Part shown: one piece after another, positions 55,051 to 63,757 of the stretch
Position numbering within the stretch: the stretch's first letter is position 1
Layout of the letters: every line of letters begins with the position of its first letter
Translations under genes and position numbers: made by a program
Notes under the pieces: model-generated
What the model was told of the DNA's origin: nothing
What the model saw: the letters and a program-made list of their open reading frames with translations, nothing else
Databases searched by the model: none
Assembly: GCF_004214895.1 (NCBI RefSeq)
Contig: NZ_CP035952.1
Span: 4,846,501 to 4,910,500 of the forward strand
Reading direction: 5' to 3'
Source: Pseudomonas tructae
GTDB lineage: Bacteria > Pseudomonadota > Gammaproteobacteria > Pseudomonadales > Pseudomonadaceae
DNA length: 64,000 bases

Positions 55051-56144
55051 GGTAGTGCCTCGCTGGTCGCTGCCAGTACCCGCTTTAGTAGTTCGTTATG
55101 GGCGAAGCTATCGTCACGGTCATCAGCAAAACGCACGATCACCAACTTGCGCGCAGGCAGTACATACAGCGCCTGGCCCCAGTGCCCGAGGGCTGCGTAA
55201 GTGTCGGATGGCGCATCCGGCCAGGGTTGCGCTCTGCCGGGCAACGCCTGGTTGAGCCACCAGTGCCCACCTGGGTTTGCCTCACCAGGTTGCGAAGTGG
55301 CTTGCAGGAACGGCTGGCGATTGAACGCAACCCAATCGCTGGCCAGCAATTGCCGCGACTGCCAGCGGCCTTCACGCAGCATCAACAGCCCGATGCGCGC
55401 CAGATCACGGGCGCTCAGGTACAGGTAGGAGGACCCCACCAGGGTGCCTTTGCCGTCACGCTCCCACACGGCGCTACCAATACCCAGGGGTTCGAACAAA
55501 GCGTGCCAGGGATACTCTGCATAACCGCCCTCGCCAACCATCTCGCGCAAGGCCGCTGCCAGCACGTTGCTGTCCCCGCTGGAGTAGAGAAAGCGCAGCC
55601 CAGGGCTTACCGCCTCAGGCCTGGCTGCGGTGTAGTCGGCCATATCGCCGCGCCCGCGGGTGTAGAGCATGGCCACTACCGATGACTTGAGCGGCGCGTA
55701 TTCGTAGTCCTCCTGCCAGTCCAGACCGCTGGCCCAATGCAGCAGGTCTTCGATGCGCACCTGGGGATGGGCGCGCATGGGCGGGTAGAAACGCGCCACC
55801 GGATCCTGCAGGTCAAAGCGGCCCTGGGCGTGGGCGACACCCAACAGGGTCGCCAGTACGCTCTTGCTGATCGACCAGGTCAGGTGCGCGGTTTGCGCCG
55901 TGTTGGGCGCTGCATAGCGCTCATAGACAATGCGCCCGTCGGCGATCACCAGCAGGGCGTCGGTGCGCACGCCCTGGCGTTGTTCATCATTACGTGGAGC
56001 GAAGGCATAGCGTTCGACCGCCTGCCAGGCGCCTGGGTTGGCATCATCGGCAACCGGCCAGTCAGGTACGGGCCAATACTCTGCGGCCGACACGGCCTTG
56101 CTGAAGGCAAGAACAGCCAGTATCCACCACACCACTCTGCTCAT
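55047..56144 (-). CDS. Serine hydrolase, class C beta-lactamase-like (exported)
   Basis: A 365-residue protein with a signal peptide (SRVVWWILAVLAFSKAVSA). The serine motif SISKS (S-x-x-K) is at residue ~95 in the TWSISKSVLATLLG segment, YSSGDSNVLAAALREM supplies the Tyr/Ser-x-N equivalent, and GHWGQALYVLP near 325 replaces the KTG box. Family knowledge: these are peptidase S12-like esterases or D-aminopeptidases, rarely true lactamases. The ATG at 56144 is preferred over a GTG at 56153. It overlaps the small cysteine protein downstream. Confidence 0.88.
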   Translation of the reverse strand: MSRVVWWILAVLAFSKAVSAAEYWPVPDWPVADDANPGAWQAVERYAFAPRNDEQRQGVRTDALLVIADGRIVYERYAAPNTAQTAHLTWSISKSVLATLLGVAHAQGRFDLQDPVARFYPPMRAHPQVRIEDLLHWASGLDWQEDYEYAPLKSSVVAMLYTRGRGDMADYTAARPEAVSPGLRFLYSSGDSNVLAAALREMVGEGGYAEYPWHALFEPLGIGSAVWERDGKGTLVGSSYLYLSARDLARIGLLMLREGRWQSRQLLASDWVAFNRQPFLQATSQPGEANPGGHWWLNQALPGRAQPWPDAPSDTYAALGHWGQALYVLPARKLVIVRFADDRDDSFAHNELLKRVLAATSEALP

Positions 56145-56186
56145 GCCGCGCACTCTTGGCCAGGGTTCGCCCAGCCTGCCAGCGGT

Positions 56187-57074
56187 TCATGACAATCCGG
56201 CGGCGGCCCACGCCTTGGCCAGGCGCTTGGCCCGGGCGGCGCTAGCAATCTCCAGCAAACCCTGGTCGCGTTGCCACAGGCTGGCCCACTCGTCGGGGCC
56301 TGCCAGCAGCGCCAGGTTGATCTCCTCTTTCAAGGCGTTGAACTGGGCAAACAGGCCACCTAGCAGCAGATGGCTGGCCGCGACATCCGCGCACTGGCGA
56401 GTGCTTTCTGCACAGCCGCCGAGCAGGCCGATCAGGCGCAGCTGCAGGCTCTGCGGCCAACCGCTTTCCTGACCGACGCCATACAGCCAGGCACACAGGG
56501 CGCTGAGCACATAAAGATCCTCCAGCGAGCGGAAGGGTTTGACGTAGGCATCCCAGCCGTCACCGGCCAGGCGCTCGCACAATGCGCCGTCCAGGTGCAG
56601 GCGGGCATGGCCGACTTCCGGCATCAACGGCAAGGACGGCAGGGGTTCCAGGCTTACACCCGGCTCGCCGGCATAGACCACCGCCAGGCTCAGTTCCACC
56701 GGCTGCCCGGACGCTTCGCAACGCGCCGCCACCAGCAGCCACTCGGCATCGAGCCCGGCGGTGACAAAGTCCTTGCTGCCCGTCAGGCGCAGATCATCCA
56801 GACGCACGTGCATGTCCGCCGGGCGCACGCTGCGCCGCTCACTGGCACACAGGGCGCCAAGGCTCTGCGGCGCACTGGGCCACAGCACCCGCAGCGCCGC
56901 CTGGTAACCGACCAGGAAGGCCAGGCCCGGGGTGTTCATGGCCCGCCCACCGAGCACCGCCAGCTCGAACGGGCTGACCGGGCCCAGGCGCGCCAGCAGG
57001 CTGGAATAGGTGTCGGCCAGCGTCGCGGCCTGTGGGTGTCGTTGTCGGTCGTTGAGTCGTTGCAACCAGGCCAT
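56187..57074 (-). CDS. Acyl-CoA-dehydrogenase-like protein, short form
   Basis: A 295-residue protein that retains the middle and C-terminal parts of the acyl-CoA dehydrogenase fold: a beta-barrel segment (VRLDDLRLTGSKDFVTAGLDAEWLLVAAR) and a helical bundle. Usual length is ~380, so the N-terminal helical domain is short, and no catalytic glutamate is obvious in the usual context. It may be a non-catalytic relative. It is divergent from olsB, with 133 bp between the starts. Function unknown. Confidence 0.7.
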   Translation of the reverse strand: MAWLQRLNDRQRHPQAATLADTYSSLLARLGPVSPFELAVLGGRAMNTPGLAFLVGYQAALRVLWPSAPQSLGALCASERRSVRPADMHVRLDDLRLTGSKDFVTAGLDAEWLLVAARCEASGQPVELSLAVVYAGEPGVSLEPLPSLPLMPEVGHARLHLDGALCERLAGDGWDAYVKPFRSLEDLYVLSALCAWLYGVGQESGWPQSLQLRLIGLLGGCAESTRQCADVAASHLLLGGLFAQFNALKEEINLALLAGPDEWASLWQRDQGLLEIASAARAKRLAKAWAAAGLS

Positions 57075-57207
57075 CGAAGCGCTCCTTGGGGGCTGTCATA
57101 CAAGCATCACCAATTCTTCACGGGGGTGACACCGCATCTACCTAGGCTGAGCTTGCACAACAAAGTCGACCGGCCGCAACCCCATGGCTGGCTTATGGAG
57201 ACACGCA

Positions 57208-57963
57208 ATGACTCGGATCGCTCGCTCTGGCGACAACAGCACTGAACGCCGTCTGCAAGCCGAACGCCTGGTCGGCCCGGCCGCCCTGCAGGAAGCTCAG
57301 GCCCTTCGTTTCAGCGTATTCAGCGGTGAATTCAAGGCCAAACTCAAAGGCGCCGAGCTGGGCCTGGACATGGATGACTACGACATTCATTGCCGTCACA
57401 TCGGCGTGCGCGATCTCAATAGCGGGCGCCTGGTCGCCACCACCCGCCTGCTCGACCACCAGGCCGCCAGCAGCCTGGGGCGCTTCTACAGCGAAGAGGA
57501 GTTCAGCCTGCACGGCCTCGGCCACCTGCAAGGACCGATCCTGGAGCTTGGCCGCACCTGCGTCGATCCGGCCTACCGCAACGGCGGCACCATCGCCGTG
57601 CTCTGGGCGGAACTGGCCGAAGTGCTCAACGAAGGCCGCTACAGCTACCTGATGGGCTGCGCCAGCATCCCCATGCAGGACGGCGGCGTACAGGCCCACG
57701 CGATCATGCAGCGCCTGCGCGAACGCTACCTGTGCACCGAACACCTGCGCGCCGAACCGAAAAAACCACTGCCCAGCCTGGCCCTGCCGAACAACGTCAT
57801 CGCCGAGATGCCGCCACTGCTCAAGGCGTACATGCGTCTGGGGGCGAAAATCTGCGGCGAGCCCTGCTGGGACGAAGACTTCCAGGTCGCCGACGTGTTC
57901 ATCCTGCTCAAGCGCGACGAGCTGTGCCCACGTTATGCTCGTCACTTCAAGGCGGCAGTCTGA
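57208..57963 (+). CDS. olsB: L-ornithine N(alpha)-acyltransferase OlsB
   Basis: A 251-residue GNAT-fold enzyme that transfers a 3-hydroxyacyl group from ACP to ornithine, forming lyso-ornithine lipid, the first step to the phosphorus-free ornithine lipids. The acyl-donor region [20 protein letters not shown] (~115-135) and [21 protein letters not shown] are family hallmarks. GGAGACACGCA precedes the ATG at 57208. Its stop overlaps the olsA start by 1 bp. In other pseudomonads olsBA is induced by phosphate limitation; no Pho box was seen here. Confidence 0.94.
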   Translation: MTRIARSGDNSTERRLQAERLVGPAALQEAQALRFSVFSGEFKAKLKGAELGLDMDDYDIHCRHIGVRDLNSGRLVATTRLLDHQAASSLGRFYSEEEFSLHGLGHLQGPILELGRTCVDPAYRNGGTIAVLWAELAEVLNEGRYSYLMGCASIPMQDGGVQAHAIMQRLRERYLCTEHLRAEPKKPLPSLALPNNVIAEMPPLLKAYMRLGAKICGEPCWDEDFQVADVFILLKRDELCPRYARHFKAAV

Positions 57964-58748
57964 TGCAGCGCCTGCGCGTCTACACACGCGTAGCACGGGT
58001 GCTATTGGTGGTGCTGTTCGGCTTGGGCATGGCGGCGCTGTTCAGCCTCTATGAACGCTTGCGCGTGCCGGCCACGACCGAGCGCCGCCAACGCTGGTCG
58101 CAACTGTTCATGAACACACTGAGCAATGCCCTGCCGTTCAAGGTACGGGTGATCGGCCAGTTGCCGCAGCAGCCGATGCTGTGGGTCAGCAATCACGTGT
58201 CCTGGACCGATATCCCACTGCTGGGCAGGCTGGCCCCGCTGTCGTTTCTGTCCAAGGCCGAAGTGCGCACCTGGCCGGTAGCTGGCTGGCTGGCACTCAA
58301 GGCCGGTACCCTGTTCATTCGTCGCGGCGGCAACGACAGCCAATTGCTGCGCAAACAGATCAGCCAGCACCTGCAACAGGACTGTGCACTGCTTATTTTC
58401 CCTGAAGGCACTACTACCGACGGGCGCAGCCTGCGCACTTTCCATGGCCGCCTGCTGGCCAGCACCATTGACACGCAAACACCGCTGCAGCCGGTTGCCC
58501 TGCGTTACCTGCGCAATGGCCACAGCGATTCGATCGCGCCATTTATTGGTGATGATGATCTGCTGTCGCACCTGTTCCGGCTGTTTGCCAATGATTGCGC
58601 CGAGGTCGAAATTCATTTGCTCGCACCGATTGCCAGCGCCGGTGAAGAACGCGCCGCCCTGGCCTTCAAGGCCCAGCAAGCGATCCAGCTGGCACTGTTC
58701 GGCAGCGAACCGGTTGCCCAGCCGCAACGTCGGGTCAAGGCGGCCTAA
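57963..58748 (+). CDS. olsA: Lyso-ornithine lipid O-acyltransferase OlsA
   Basis: A 261-residue PlsC-family acyltransferase that adds the second acyl chain to lyso-ornithine lipid. One N-terminal membrane helix (VARVLLVVLFGLGMAALFSL) is followed by the catalytic NHVSWTD motif (NHx4D, near 78) and the substrate motif FPEGTTTDGRSL near 145. The start overlaps the olsB stop. The last 4 bp overlap the convergent acpH gene. Confidence 0.93.
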   Translation: MQRLRVYTRVARVLLVVLFGLGMAALFSLYERLRVPATTERRQRWSQLFMNTLSNALPFKVRVIGQLPQQPMLWVSNHVSWTDIPLLGRLAPLSFLSKAEVRTWPVAGWLALKAGTLFIRRGGNDSQLLRKQISQHLQQDCALLIFPEGTTTDGRSLRTFHGRLLASTIDTQTPLQPVALRYLRNGHSDSIAPFIGDDDLLSHLFRLFANDCAEVEIHLLAPIASAGEERAALAFKAQQAIQLALFGSEPVAQPQRRVKAA

Positions 58749-59317
58749 GTGTTGGCCCTGGCAAAGCGCTGCAGCTCTGGGTAGAAGTTGCGAAAGTCTT
58801 CCAGCAACGGCGCGTACAGCTTTGTCACTTCCTCCAGGGCACCGTCCATCCCTTCCGGGCGCGACAGGCGCCGGGCGATCCCGCGAAACACCTGTTCAAG
58901 TACCGCGAACTCTTGATAAGAGCCCAACCAGTCATCGGCCGCCATGTACGGCGCTATCTGCGCCAGGCGCCCGGGCAAGGCCGGCTCTGCGGCGAGCACC
59001 CGGTACACACGGTCGGTGAACTGGTCCAGCGGCTGCTCGGCGTAGTCCCGCCAATGCAAGGCCAGGCAGTGGTCGAAAAACACATCGAGGATGATCCCGG
59101 CGTAACGCCGCCGCTCCCGGGGAAAACGCGCCAGCGCCGCCAGTACCAGCGGGTGGCTGTCGGTGTAGACATCGATTTGCCGGTGCAGCCGGATAGCCGC
59201 TTCCAGCGGCGGGGGGAAGCGCCCCTGCAGCGGCCCTTTGACGAAATCGCCATACAGGCTGCCGAGCAATTGCTCGGGCTGCTGGCCGCCAAGGTGAAGG
59301 TGTGCGAGGTAGTTCAT
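58745..59317 (-). CDS. acpH: Acyl carrier protein phosphodiesterase
   Basis: A 190-residue HD-domain-like hydrolase that removes 4'-phosphopantetheine from ACP. The start at 59317 gives the family terminus MNYLAHLHLGG and has TCTCC-type complement GAGA nearby; longer starts run through promoter palindromes and are rejected. GDFVKGPLQGRFPPPLEAAIRLHRQIDVYTDSHP and FFDHCLALHWRDY carry the conserved His and Asp residues. It is divergent from arsR. Its 4-bp 3' overlap with olsA is convergent. Confidence 0.92.
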   Translation of the reverse strand: MNYLAHLHLGGQQPEQLLGSLYGDFVKGPLQGRFPPPLEAAIRLHRQIDVYTDSHPLVLAALARFPRERRRYAGIILDVFFDHCLALHWRDYAEQPLDQFTDRVYRVLAAEPALPGRLAQIAPYMAADDWLGSYQEFAVLEQVFRGIARRLSRPEGMDGALEEVTKLYAPLLEDFRNFYPELQRFARANT

Positions 59318-59343
59318 GGAGAGGGATTCTAGCACCCCGGCAC

Positions 59344-59367
59344 CTATATCGTTATAACTCGATATAG
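59344..59367. promoter_or_regulatory. ATATCG palindrome, operator 1
   Basis: CTATATCG and CGATATAG are perfect 8-bp inverted arms separated by 8 nt. It lies 27 bp before the acpH start and ~105 bp upstream of arsR, so the adjacent ArsR repressor could affect both directions. Confidence 0.7.
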
Positions 59368-59402
59368 CGATTTGCGCTGAGCTCAGAACCACATCATATT
59401 TG

Positions 59403-59446
59403 TATATCGCGAAATACCGATTTATATTTCGCTCCATCGCGATATA
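59403..59446. promoter_or_regulatory. ATATCGCGA inverted repeats, operator 2
   Basis: TATATCGCGA (59403-59412) and TCGCGATATA (59437-59446) are perfect 10-bp inverted repeats with a 24-nt spacer containing a further AAATA..TATTT repeat. The right arm ends 26 bp before the arsR start, so a bound repressor would block the promoter. Confidence 0.75.
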
Positions 59447-59472
59447 ACGCTACACACACCACGAGCCCAACC

Positions 59473-59775
59473 ATGCCTCTCGATCTCGACGAAATAATAA
59501 AAGCCCTGGCCCACCCAGTACGGCGAGAAATCCTCAACTGGCTGAAGGACCCCGACGCGCAGTTTCCCGACCAGCACCACAGCACCGAACACGGTGTGTG
59601 TGCCGGGCAGATCGATCAACGCTGCGGCCTGTCGCAGTCGACCGTCTCTGCCCACCTGGCCACCTTGCAGCGCGCCGGCCTGATCAGCAGCCAGAAGATT
59701 GGCCAATGGCATTTTTTCAAACGCAACGAGGAAACCATCCAGGCCTTCCTCCAGCAGATGAGCCAAGAGCTCTGA
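59473..59775 (+). CDS. ArsR-family repressor
   Basis: A 100-residue winged-helix regulator. The recognition helix region is CGLSQSTVSAHLATLQRAGLI (~50-70), and the N-terminal LDEIIKALAHPVRREILNWL is the ArsR opening. Metal-binding cysteines in the ELCVCDL context are lacking: only single cysteines (GVCAG and RCGLS) are present, so it is likely to sense something other than arsenite, perhaps an electrophile or a redox signal. It heads an operon with the MFS transporter (13 bp gap) and xenB. ATATCG palindromes upstream are the probable operator. Confidence 0.9.
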   Translation: MPLDLDEIIKALAHPVRREILNWLKDPDAQFPDQHHSTEHGVCAGQIDQRCGLSQSTVSAHLATLQRAGLISSQKIGQWHFFKRNEETIQAFLQQMSQEL

Positions 59776-59788
59776 CAAGGACCTTGCA

Positions 59789-60958
59789 ATGCCCCTTTCA
59801 CTGATAATCCTGGCGCTCAGCGCCTTCGCCATCGGTACCACCGAGTTCGTCATCATGGGTCTGTTGCCGGAAGTGGCGGCAGACCTGGGTGTATCGATTC
59901 CCGGCGCCGGCTGGCTGGTCACCGGTTACGCCCTGGGCGTGGCCATCGGTGCGCCGTTCATGGCCCTGGCCACCTCGCGCCTGCCGCGTAAAGCGGCGCT
60001 GATTGCACTGATGGGCGTGTTCATCGTCGGCAACCTGCTGTGCGCGGTGGCCAGCGACTACAACCTGCTGATGTTCGCCCGGGTGGTGACTGCCCTGTGC
60101 CACGGCGCCTTCTTCGGCATCGGCTCGGTGGTGGCGGCAAGCCTGGTGCCGGCCAACCGTCGTGCTTCGGCGGTGGCGCTGATGTTCACCGGCCTGACCC
60201 TGGCCAATGTTCTCGGTGTGCCGCTGGGCACCGCGCTGGGCCAGGAATACGGCTGGCGCTCGACCTTCTGGGCGGTGACCGTGATCGGTGTGATTGCCAT
60301 GATCGGCCTGATACGCTTCCTGCCATTGCGCCATGACGAAGAAAAACTCGACATGCGCGCCGAACTTGCCGCGCTCAAAGGCGCCGGTATCTGGCTGTCG
60401 CTGTCGATGACCGTGCTGTTCTCAGCCTCGATGTTCGCCCTGTTCACCTACGTGGCGCCGCTGCTCGGTGACGTCACTGGCGTTTCGCCTCGGGGCGTGA
60501 CCTGGACCTTGCTGCTGATCGGCCTGGGCCTGACCCTGGGCAACATCCTTGGCGGCAAGCTCGCCGACAAGCGCCTGAGCGCCACCCTGATCGGTGTATT
60601 CGCCAGCATGGCGGTGGTTTCCACAGTACTGAGCTGGACCAGCGCCGCGCTGATTCCGGCAGAAATCACCCTGTTCCTCTGGGCCACGGCAGCCTTTGCC
60701 GCCGTACCCGCCCTGCAGGTCAATGTGGTGACCTTCGGCAAGGCTGCCCCCAACCTGGTCTCGACCTTGAACATTGGCGCTTTCAACCTGGGCAACGCCC
60801 TCGGCGCCTGGGTCGGCGGCACCGTCATCGCCCAGGGCCTGGGGCTGACCCGCGTGCCCCTGGCCGCCGCCGTGCTGGCCGTGCTGGCGCTGATCGTCAC
60901 CCTGATCACTTTCAGCCAGGGCGGCAATAAAGCCCAACTGGCACCTGCCACTCACTGA
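59789..60958 (+). CDS. MFS efflux transporter (AraJ/YdhP-type drug:H+ antiporter)
   Basis: A 389-residue 12-helix transporter of the drug:H+ antiporter-1 family. The opening LIILALSAFAIGTTEFVIMGLLPEVA, and GYALGVAIGAPFMALATSRLPRK after helix 2 are typical of AraJ/YdhP-like exporters. It is the middle gene of arsR-MFS-xenB, 17 bp before xenB. Reasonable role: exporting an electrophilic compound that XenB reduces, or its product. The substrate is unproven. Confidence 0.9.
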   Translation: MPLSLIILALSAFAIGTTEFVIMGLLPEVAADLGVSIPGAGWLVTGYALGVAIGAPFMALATSRLPRKAALIALMGVFIVGNLLCAVASDYNLLMFARVVTALCHGAFFGIGSVVAASLVPANRRASAVALMFTGLTLANVLGVPLGTALGQEYGWRSTFWAVTVIGVIAMIGLIRFLPLRHDEEKLDMRAELAALKGAGIWLSLSMTVLFSASMFALFTYVAPLLGDVTGVSPRGVTWTLLLIGLGLTLGNILGGKLADKRLSATLIGVFASMAVVSTVLSWTSAALIPAEITLFLWATAAFAAVPALQVNVVTFGKAAPNLVSTLNIGAFNLGNALGAWVGGTVIAQGLGLTRVPLAAAVLAVLALIVTLITFSQGGNKAQLAPATH

Positions 60959-60975
60959 TAAGCCTTGAGGTATTT

Positions 60976-62025
60976 ATGACGACGCTTTTTGATCCGATCA
61001 CCCTCGGCGACCTTGAACTGCCGAACCGCATCATCATGGCCCCGCTGACCCGCTGCCGCGCCGACGAAGGTCGGGTACCCAACGCGTTGATGGCCGAGTA
61101 CTACGTACAACGGGCCAGTGCCGGGCTGATCCTCAGTGAAGCCACCTCGGTGACGCCCATGGGTGTCGGCTACCCGGACACCCCGGGTATCTGGTCCAAC
61201 GATCAGGTACGCGGCTGGACCAACGTGACCAAAGCCGTGCACGGCGCCGGCGGGCGGATTTTCCTGCAGCTGTGGCATGTGGGACGTATTTCCCACTCAA
61301 GCTACCTCAATGGTGAAGCCCCGGTCGCGCCAAGCGCCATCCCGGCCAAGGGCCACGTCAGCCTCGTGCGTCCACTGGCCGATTACCCGACACCCCGCGC
61401 TCTGGAAACGGCAGAAATCGCCGACATCGTCGAGGCCTACCGCACCGGTGCCGAAAATGCCAAGGCAGCCGGTTTCGACGGCGTCGAAGTGCATGCGGCC
61501 AACGGCTACCTGCTCGACCAGTTCCTGCAGAGCAGCACCAACCAGCGCCATGACCAGTACGGTGGTTCACTGGAGAACCGTGCACGGCTGCTGCTGGAAG
61601 TCACGGATGCGGTAATAGAGGTCTGGGGCGCACAACGGGTCGGCGTGCACCTGGCGCCACGGGCCGATGCCCATGACATGGGCGATGCCAACCGTGCCCA
61701 GACCTTCACCTATGTCGCCCGGGAACTAGGCAAGCGCGGCATCGCCTTTATCTGCTCGCGGGAGAAGGAAGCCGACGACAGCCTTGGCGCGTTGATCAAA
61801 GAAGCCTTTGGTGGCCCGTACATCGTCAACGAGCGGTTTACCAAAGCCAGCGCCAACGCTTCACTGGCCAGCGGCAAGGCCGATGCCGTGGCCTTCGGCA
61901 TTGCGTTCATTGCCAACCCGGACCTGCCGGCGCGGCTGGCGGCGGATGCGCCGCTGAACGAGCCGCACCCGGAGACCTTTTATGCCAAGGGGCCGGTGGG
62001 CTATATCGATTATCCGCGGCTGTAA
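60976..62025 (+). CDS. xenB: Old-yellow-enzyme alkene reductase, XenB type
   Basis: A 349-residue FMN-dependent ene-reductase, the length of Pseudomonas XenB. It reduces activated alkenes, nitro esters and nitroaromatics with NAD(P)H. FMN-binding APLTRCRADEGRVPNALM is near 22, LQLWHVGRISH near 97, the substrate-binding pair HAANGYLLDQFLQ (His and Asn) near 175-178 and the YGGSLENRARLL signature near 195 follow. Third gene of the arsR operon, followed by a REP pair. Confidence 0.92.
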   Translation: MTTLFDPITLGDLELPNRIIMAPLTRCRADEGRVPNALMAEYYVQRASAGLILSEATSVTPMGVGYPDTPGIWSNDQVRGWTNVTKAVHGAGGRIFLQLWHVGRISHSSYLNGEAPVAPSAIPAKGHVSLVRPLADYPTPRALETAEIADIVEAYRTGAENAKAAGFDGVEVHAANGYLLDQFLQSSTNQRHDQYGGSLENRARLLLEVTDAVIEVWGAQRVGVHLAPRADAHDMGDANRAQTFTYVARELGKRGIAFICSREKEADDSLGALIKEAFGGPYIVNERFTKASANASLASGKADAVAFGIAFIANPDLPARLAADAPLNEPHPETFYAKGPVGYIDYPRL

Positions 62026-62029
62026 AAGC

Positions 62030-62092
62030 ATCGCGGGGCAAGCCCACACAGAGATGGGTGAAATCCTGTGGGAGCGGGCTTGCCCCGCGATG
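62030..62092. repeat. Inverted pair of REP units after xenB
   Basis: ATCGCGGGGCAAGCCC and GGAGCGGGCTTGCCCCGCGAT face each other. The left member lacks the usual GCTCC end. It adjoins the large palindrome at 62094. Confidence 0.93.
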
Positions 62093-62093
62093 A

Positions 62094-62814
62094 GCATAGG
62101 TATCGACACATCTCTAGCGAGTCAGCCTATTGGCTCTTGATAGGCGTGCTTAACCCGTTGATGTGGCGAGGCTGCCGGCCCCTTCCGCCCTTACGGCGGC
62201 TCACTTTTTTCTTGGAAAAAGTGAGCAAAACCGCTCGCTCAACCATCCGGCCCTGCGCTGCGCTCCGGGTTCCCTCCTTACGCACCGACTCCGGGGGCCG
62301 CGCCGAAGGGACATCCATGTCCCTCGGCGCTTTGCGGCCCATCCATGGGCCTGCACCCCCTCCATCAGTGCTCCACTCGGCCTCCTGAAATCGCGAAAAA
62401 ATCAAAAGCCAGATCAACAGCACAATTCGCTTCGCTCTTGCTGGCTGAGGTCGCACACCACATTTGTGTTCACACCGCGCTGTTGATCTTGATCTTGATC
62501 TGCAGCGACTTCAGTAGGCCGAGTGGAGCACCGATGGAGGGGGTGGAGGGCCATGGATGGCCCGCAAAGCGCCAACGGGCAGGAAGCCCGTGTGGCGCGG
62601 CCGCCGGAGTCGGTGCGTAAGGAGGGAACCCGAAGCGCAGCGTAGGGCCGGATGCAGGAGCAGGCGGTTTTGGTTCCTTTTTGCCAAGACAAAAGGGACC
62701 CGCCGTAAAGGCGGAAGGGGCCGGCAGCCTCGCCACATCAACTGGATAAGCACACGCAGACCAACCCTGAGCCATCTTCATAGATCGGGATTAGAGATGT
62801 GTAGATACCTATGC
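62094..62814. repeat. Large imperfect palindrome, ~720 bp, no genes
   Basis: This gene-free region has two ~290-bp inverted arms. Matching pieces include GCATAGGTATC (62094) with GATACCTATGC (ends 62814); ATGTGGCGAGGCTGCCGGCC (62161) with GGCCGGCAGCCTCGCCACAT (62719-62738); the GGGTTCCCTCCTTACGCACC segment (62268) with its mirror (62613); GCTCCACTCGGCC (62370) with GGCCGAGTGGAGC (62517); and AGATCAACAGC (62412) with GCTGTTGATCT (62479). ORFs in it are all mirror images of one another with no family features, so none is annotated. It resembles a repeated element seen in pseudomonads, but I cannot name the family. Confidence 0.88.
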
Positions 62815-62827
62815 CGCGATGAGGCCC

Positions 62828-63670
62828 TCAAGGCCGGGTGTTGATCTGCTGTTGCAGGTTCTGCACCTGGCTTTGCAGAGTGTTGATGTTGCGGGTCACC
62901 TGCCCCCGAAACGCATCGAACTCCGCCGTCGATGCACCGCTTGCGGCCGCAGGTGCCGGACGGTTTTCCTGTTCGCTCTTGAGCACGATCAAGTCCTGCT
63001 CCAGGCGCTGAATCGCTGCCGCGGGATTGCCCTGTTTCTTCAACGCCGCGACATCGCCACCGAGGCTCTTGAGCTCACCCTCGAGCTTGCCACCATCCAC
63101 CTGCGCCGCCTTCAACGCTGCCAGCTCAGTGCCCACCGCTTTCAACTGCTCCTGCAACTGCGTTTGCAGCTTGGCGTTGGCCGCCTGTTGCTCGCTGGCC
63201 TGGGCCAGGACCTGCTCCAGGCGTTTGCCCAGATCGCCCGTCTGCCCGGCCACGCCCTGCTGTTGCTTGCCCTGCTCGCTAAGGCTCGTCTGCAACTGCC
63301 TGATCTGCAGCTTCAGCGCCTCGCTGTCGGTGCTGACACTGCTCTCGCTGGCGGCAACCTTGCCACTGATCGCCTGCAGGCGCCCCGCCGCGTCTTCACT
63401 GATGCGGGCAAAGCTCTCCTGGGTGGCAACCAGTTGCTGCTCCATCAGGGAAATCTGCTGAAAACTCCACCAGCCAAGGCCTGCCAGGGCAATGAACGAG
63501 GCGCCGAGCAATGCCCACAGCGGGCCGGTGCTGGCCGACTTGGGTTGAGCATGCGCAGCTGCCGGACCGCCACGTCGCACCCCCGCTACCGGGACGAAAT
63601 CGTCGTCATCACGGCTGCCGGCACTCAAGGTCGGCACGTTATCGAAATCATCTGGAGCATCGTTACGCAT
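62828..63670 (-). CDS. Membrane-anchored coiled-coil protein, unknown
   Basis: A 280-residue protein. A cytoplasmic N-terminus of about 48 residues, rich in Asp (DAPDDFDNVPTL, DDDDFVPVAG), leads to one membrane helix (LWALLGASFIALAGLGWWSF, ~51-70). The rest is a long, mostly alpha-helical, Gln- and Ala-rich coiled coil (LQIRQLQTSLSEQGKQQQG, NAKLQTQLQEQLKAVGTEL, DVAALKKQ, AIQRLEQDLIVLK) with a Pro/Ala linker near 240. No catalytic motif. AAGGGATCCC precedes the ATG. It may be a periplasmic spacer or polar organiser, but this is only shape-based inference. Confidence 0.8.
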   Translation of the reverse strand: MRNDAPDDFDNVPTLSAGSRDDDDFVPVAGVRRGGPAAAHAQPKSASTGPLWALLGASFIALAGLGWWSFQQISLMEQQLVATQESFARISEDAAGRLQAISGKVAASESSVSTDSEALKLQIRQLQTSLSEQGKQQQGVAGQTGDLGKRLEQVLAQASEQQAANAKLQTQLQEQLKAVGTELAALKAAQVDGGKLEGELKSLGGDVAALKKQGNPAAAIQRLEQDLIVLKSEQENRPAPAAASGASTAEFDAFRGQVTRNINTLQSQVQNLQQQINTRP

Positions 63671-63757
63671 GGGATCCCTTCAACCACGGTGATAGCAAAT
63701 GGTCAGTAGTATAAAGCCTGATCAGCGTACTGATCGACCGCAAAGCCGTGATCCGGT

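Noticed and set aside
62068-62844. Several 60-110-codon frames inside the large palindrome
   Set aside because: They are mirror translations of the same inverted repeat, have no ribosome sites and no family features.
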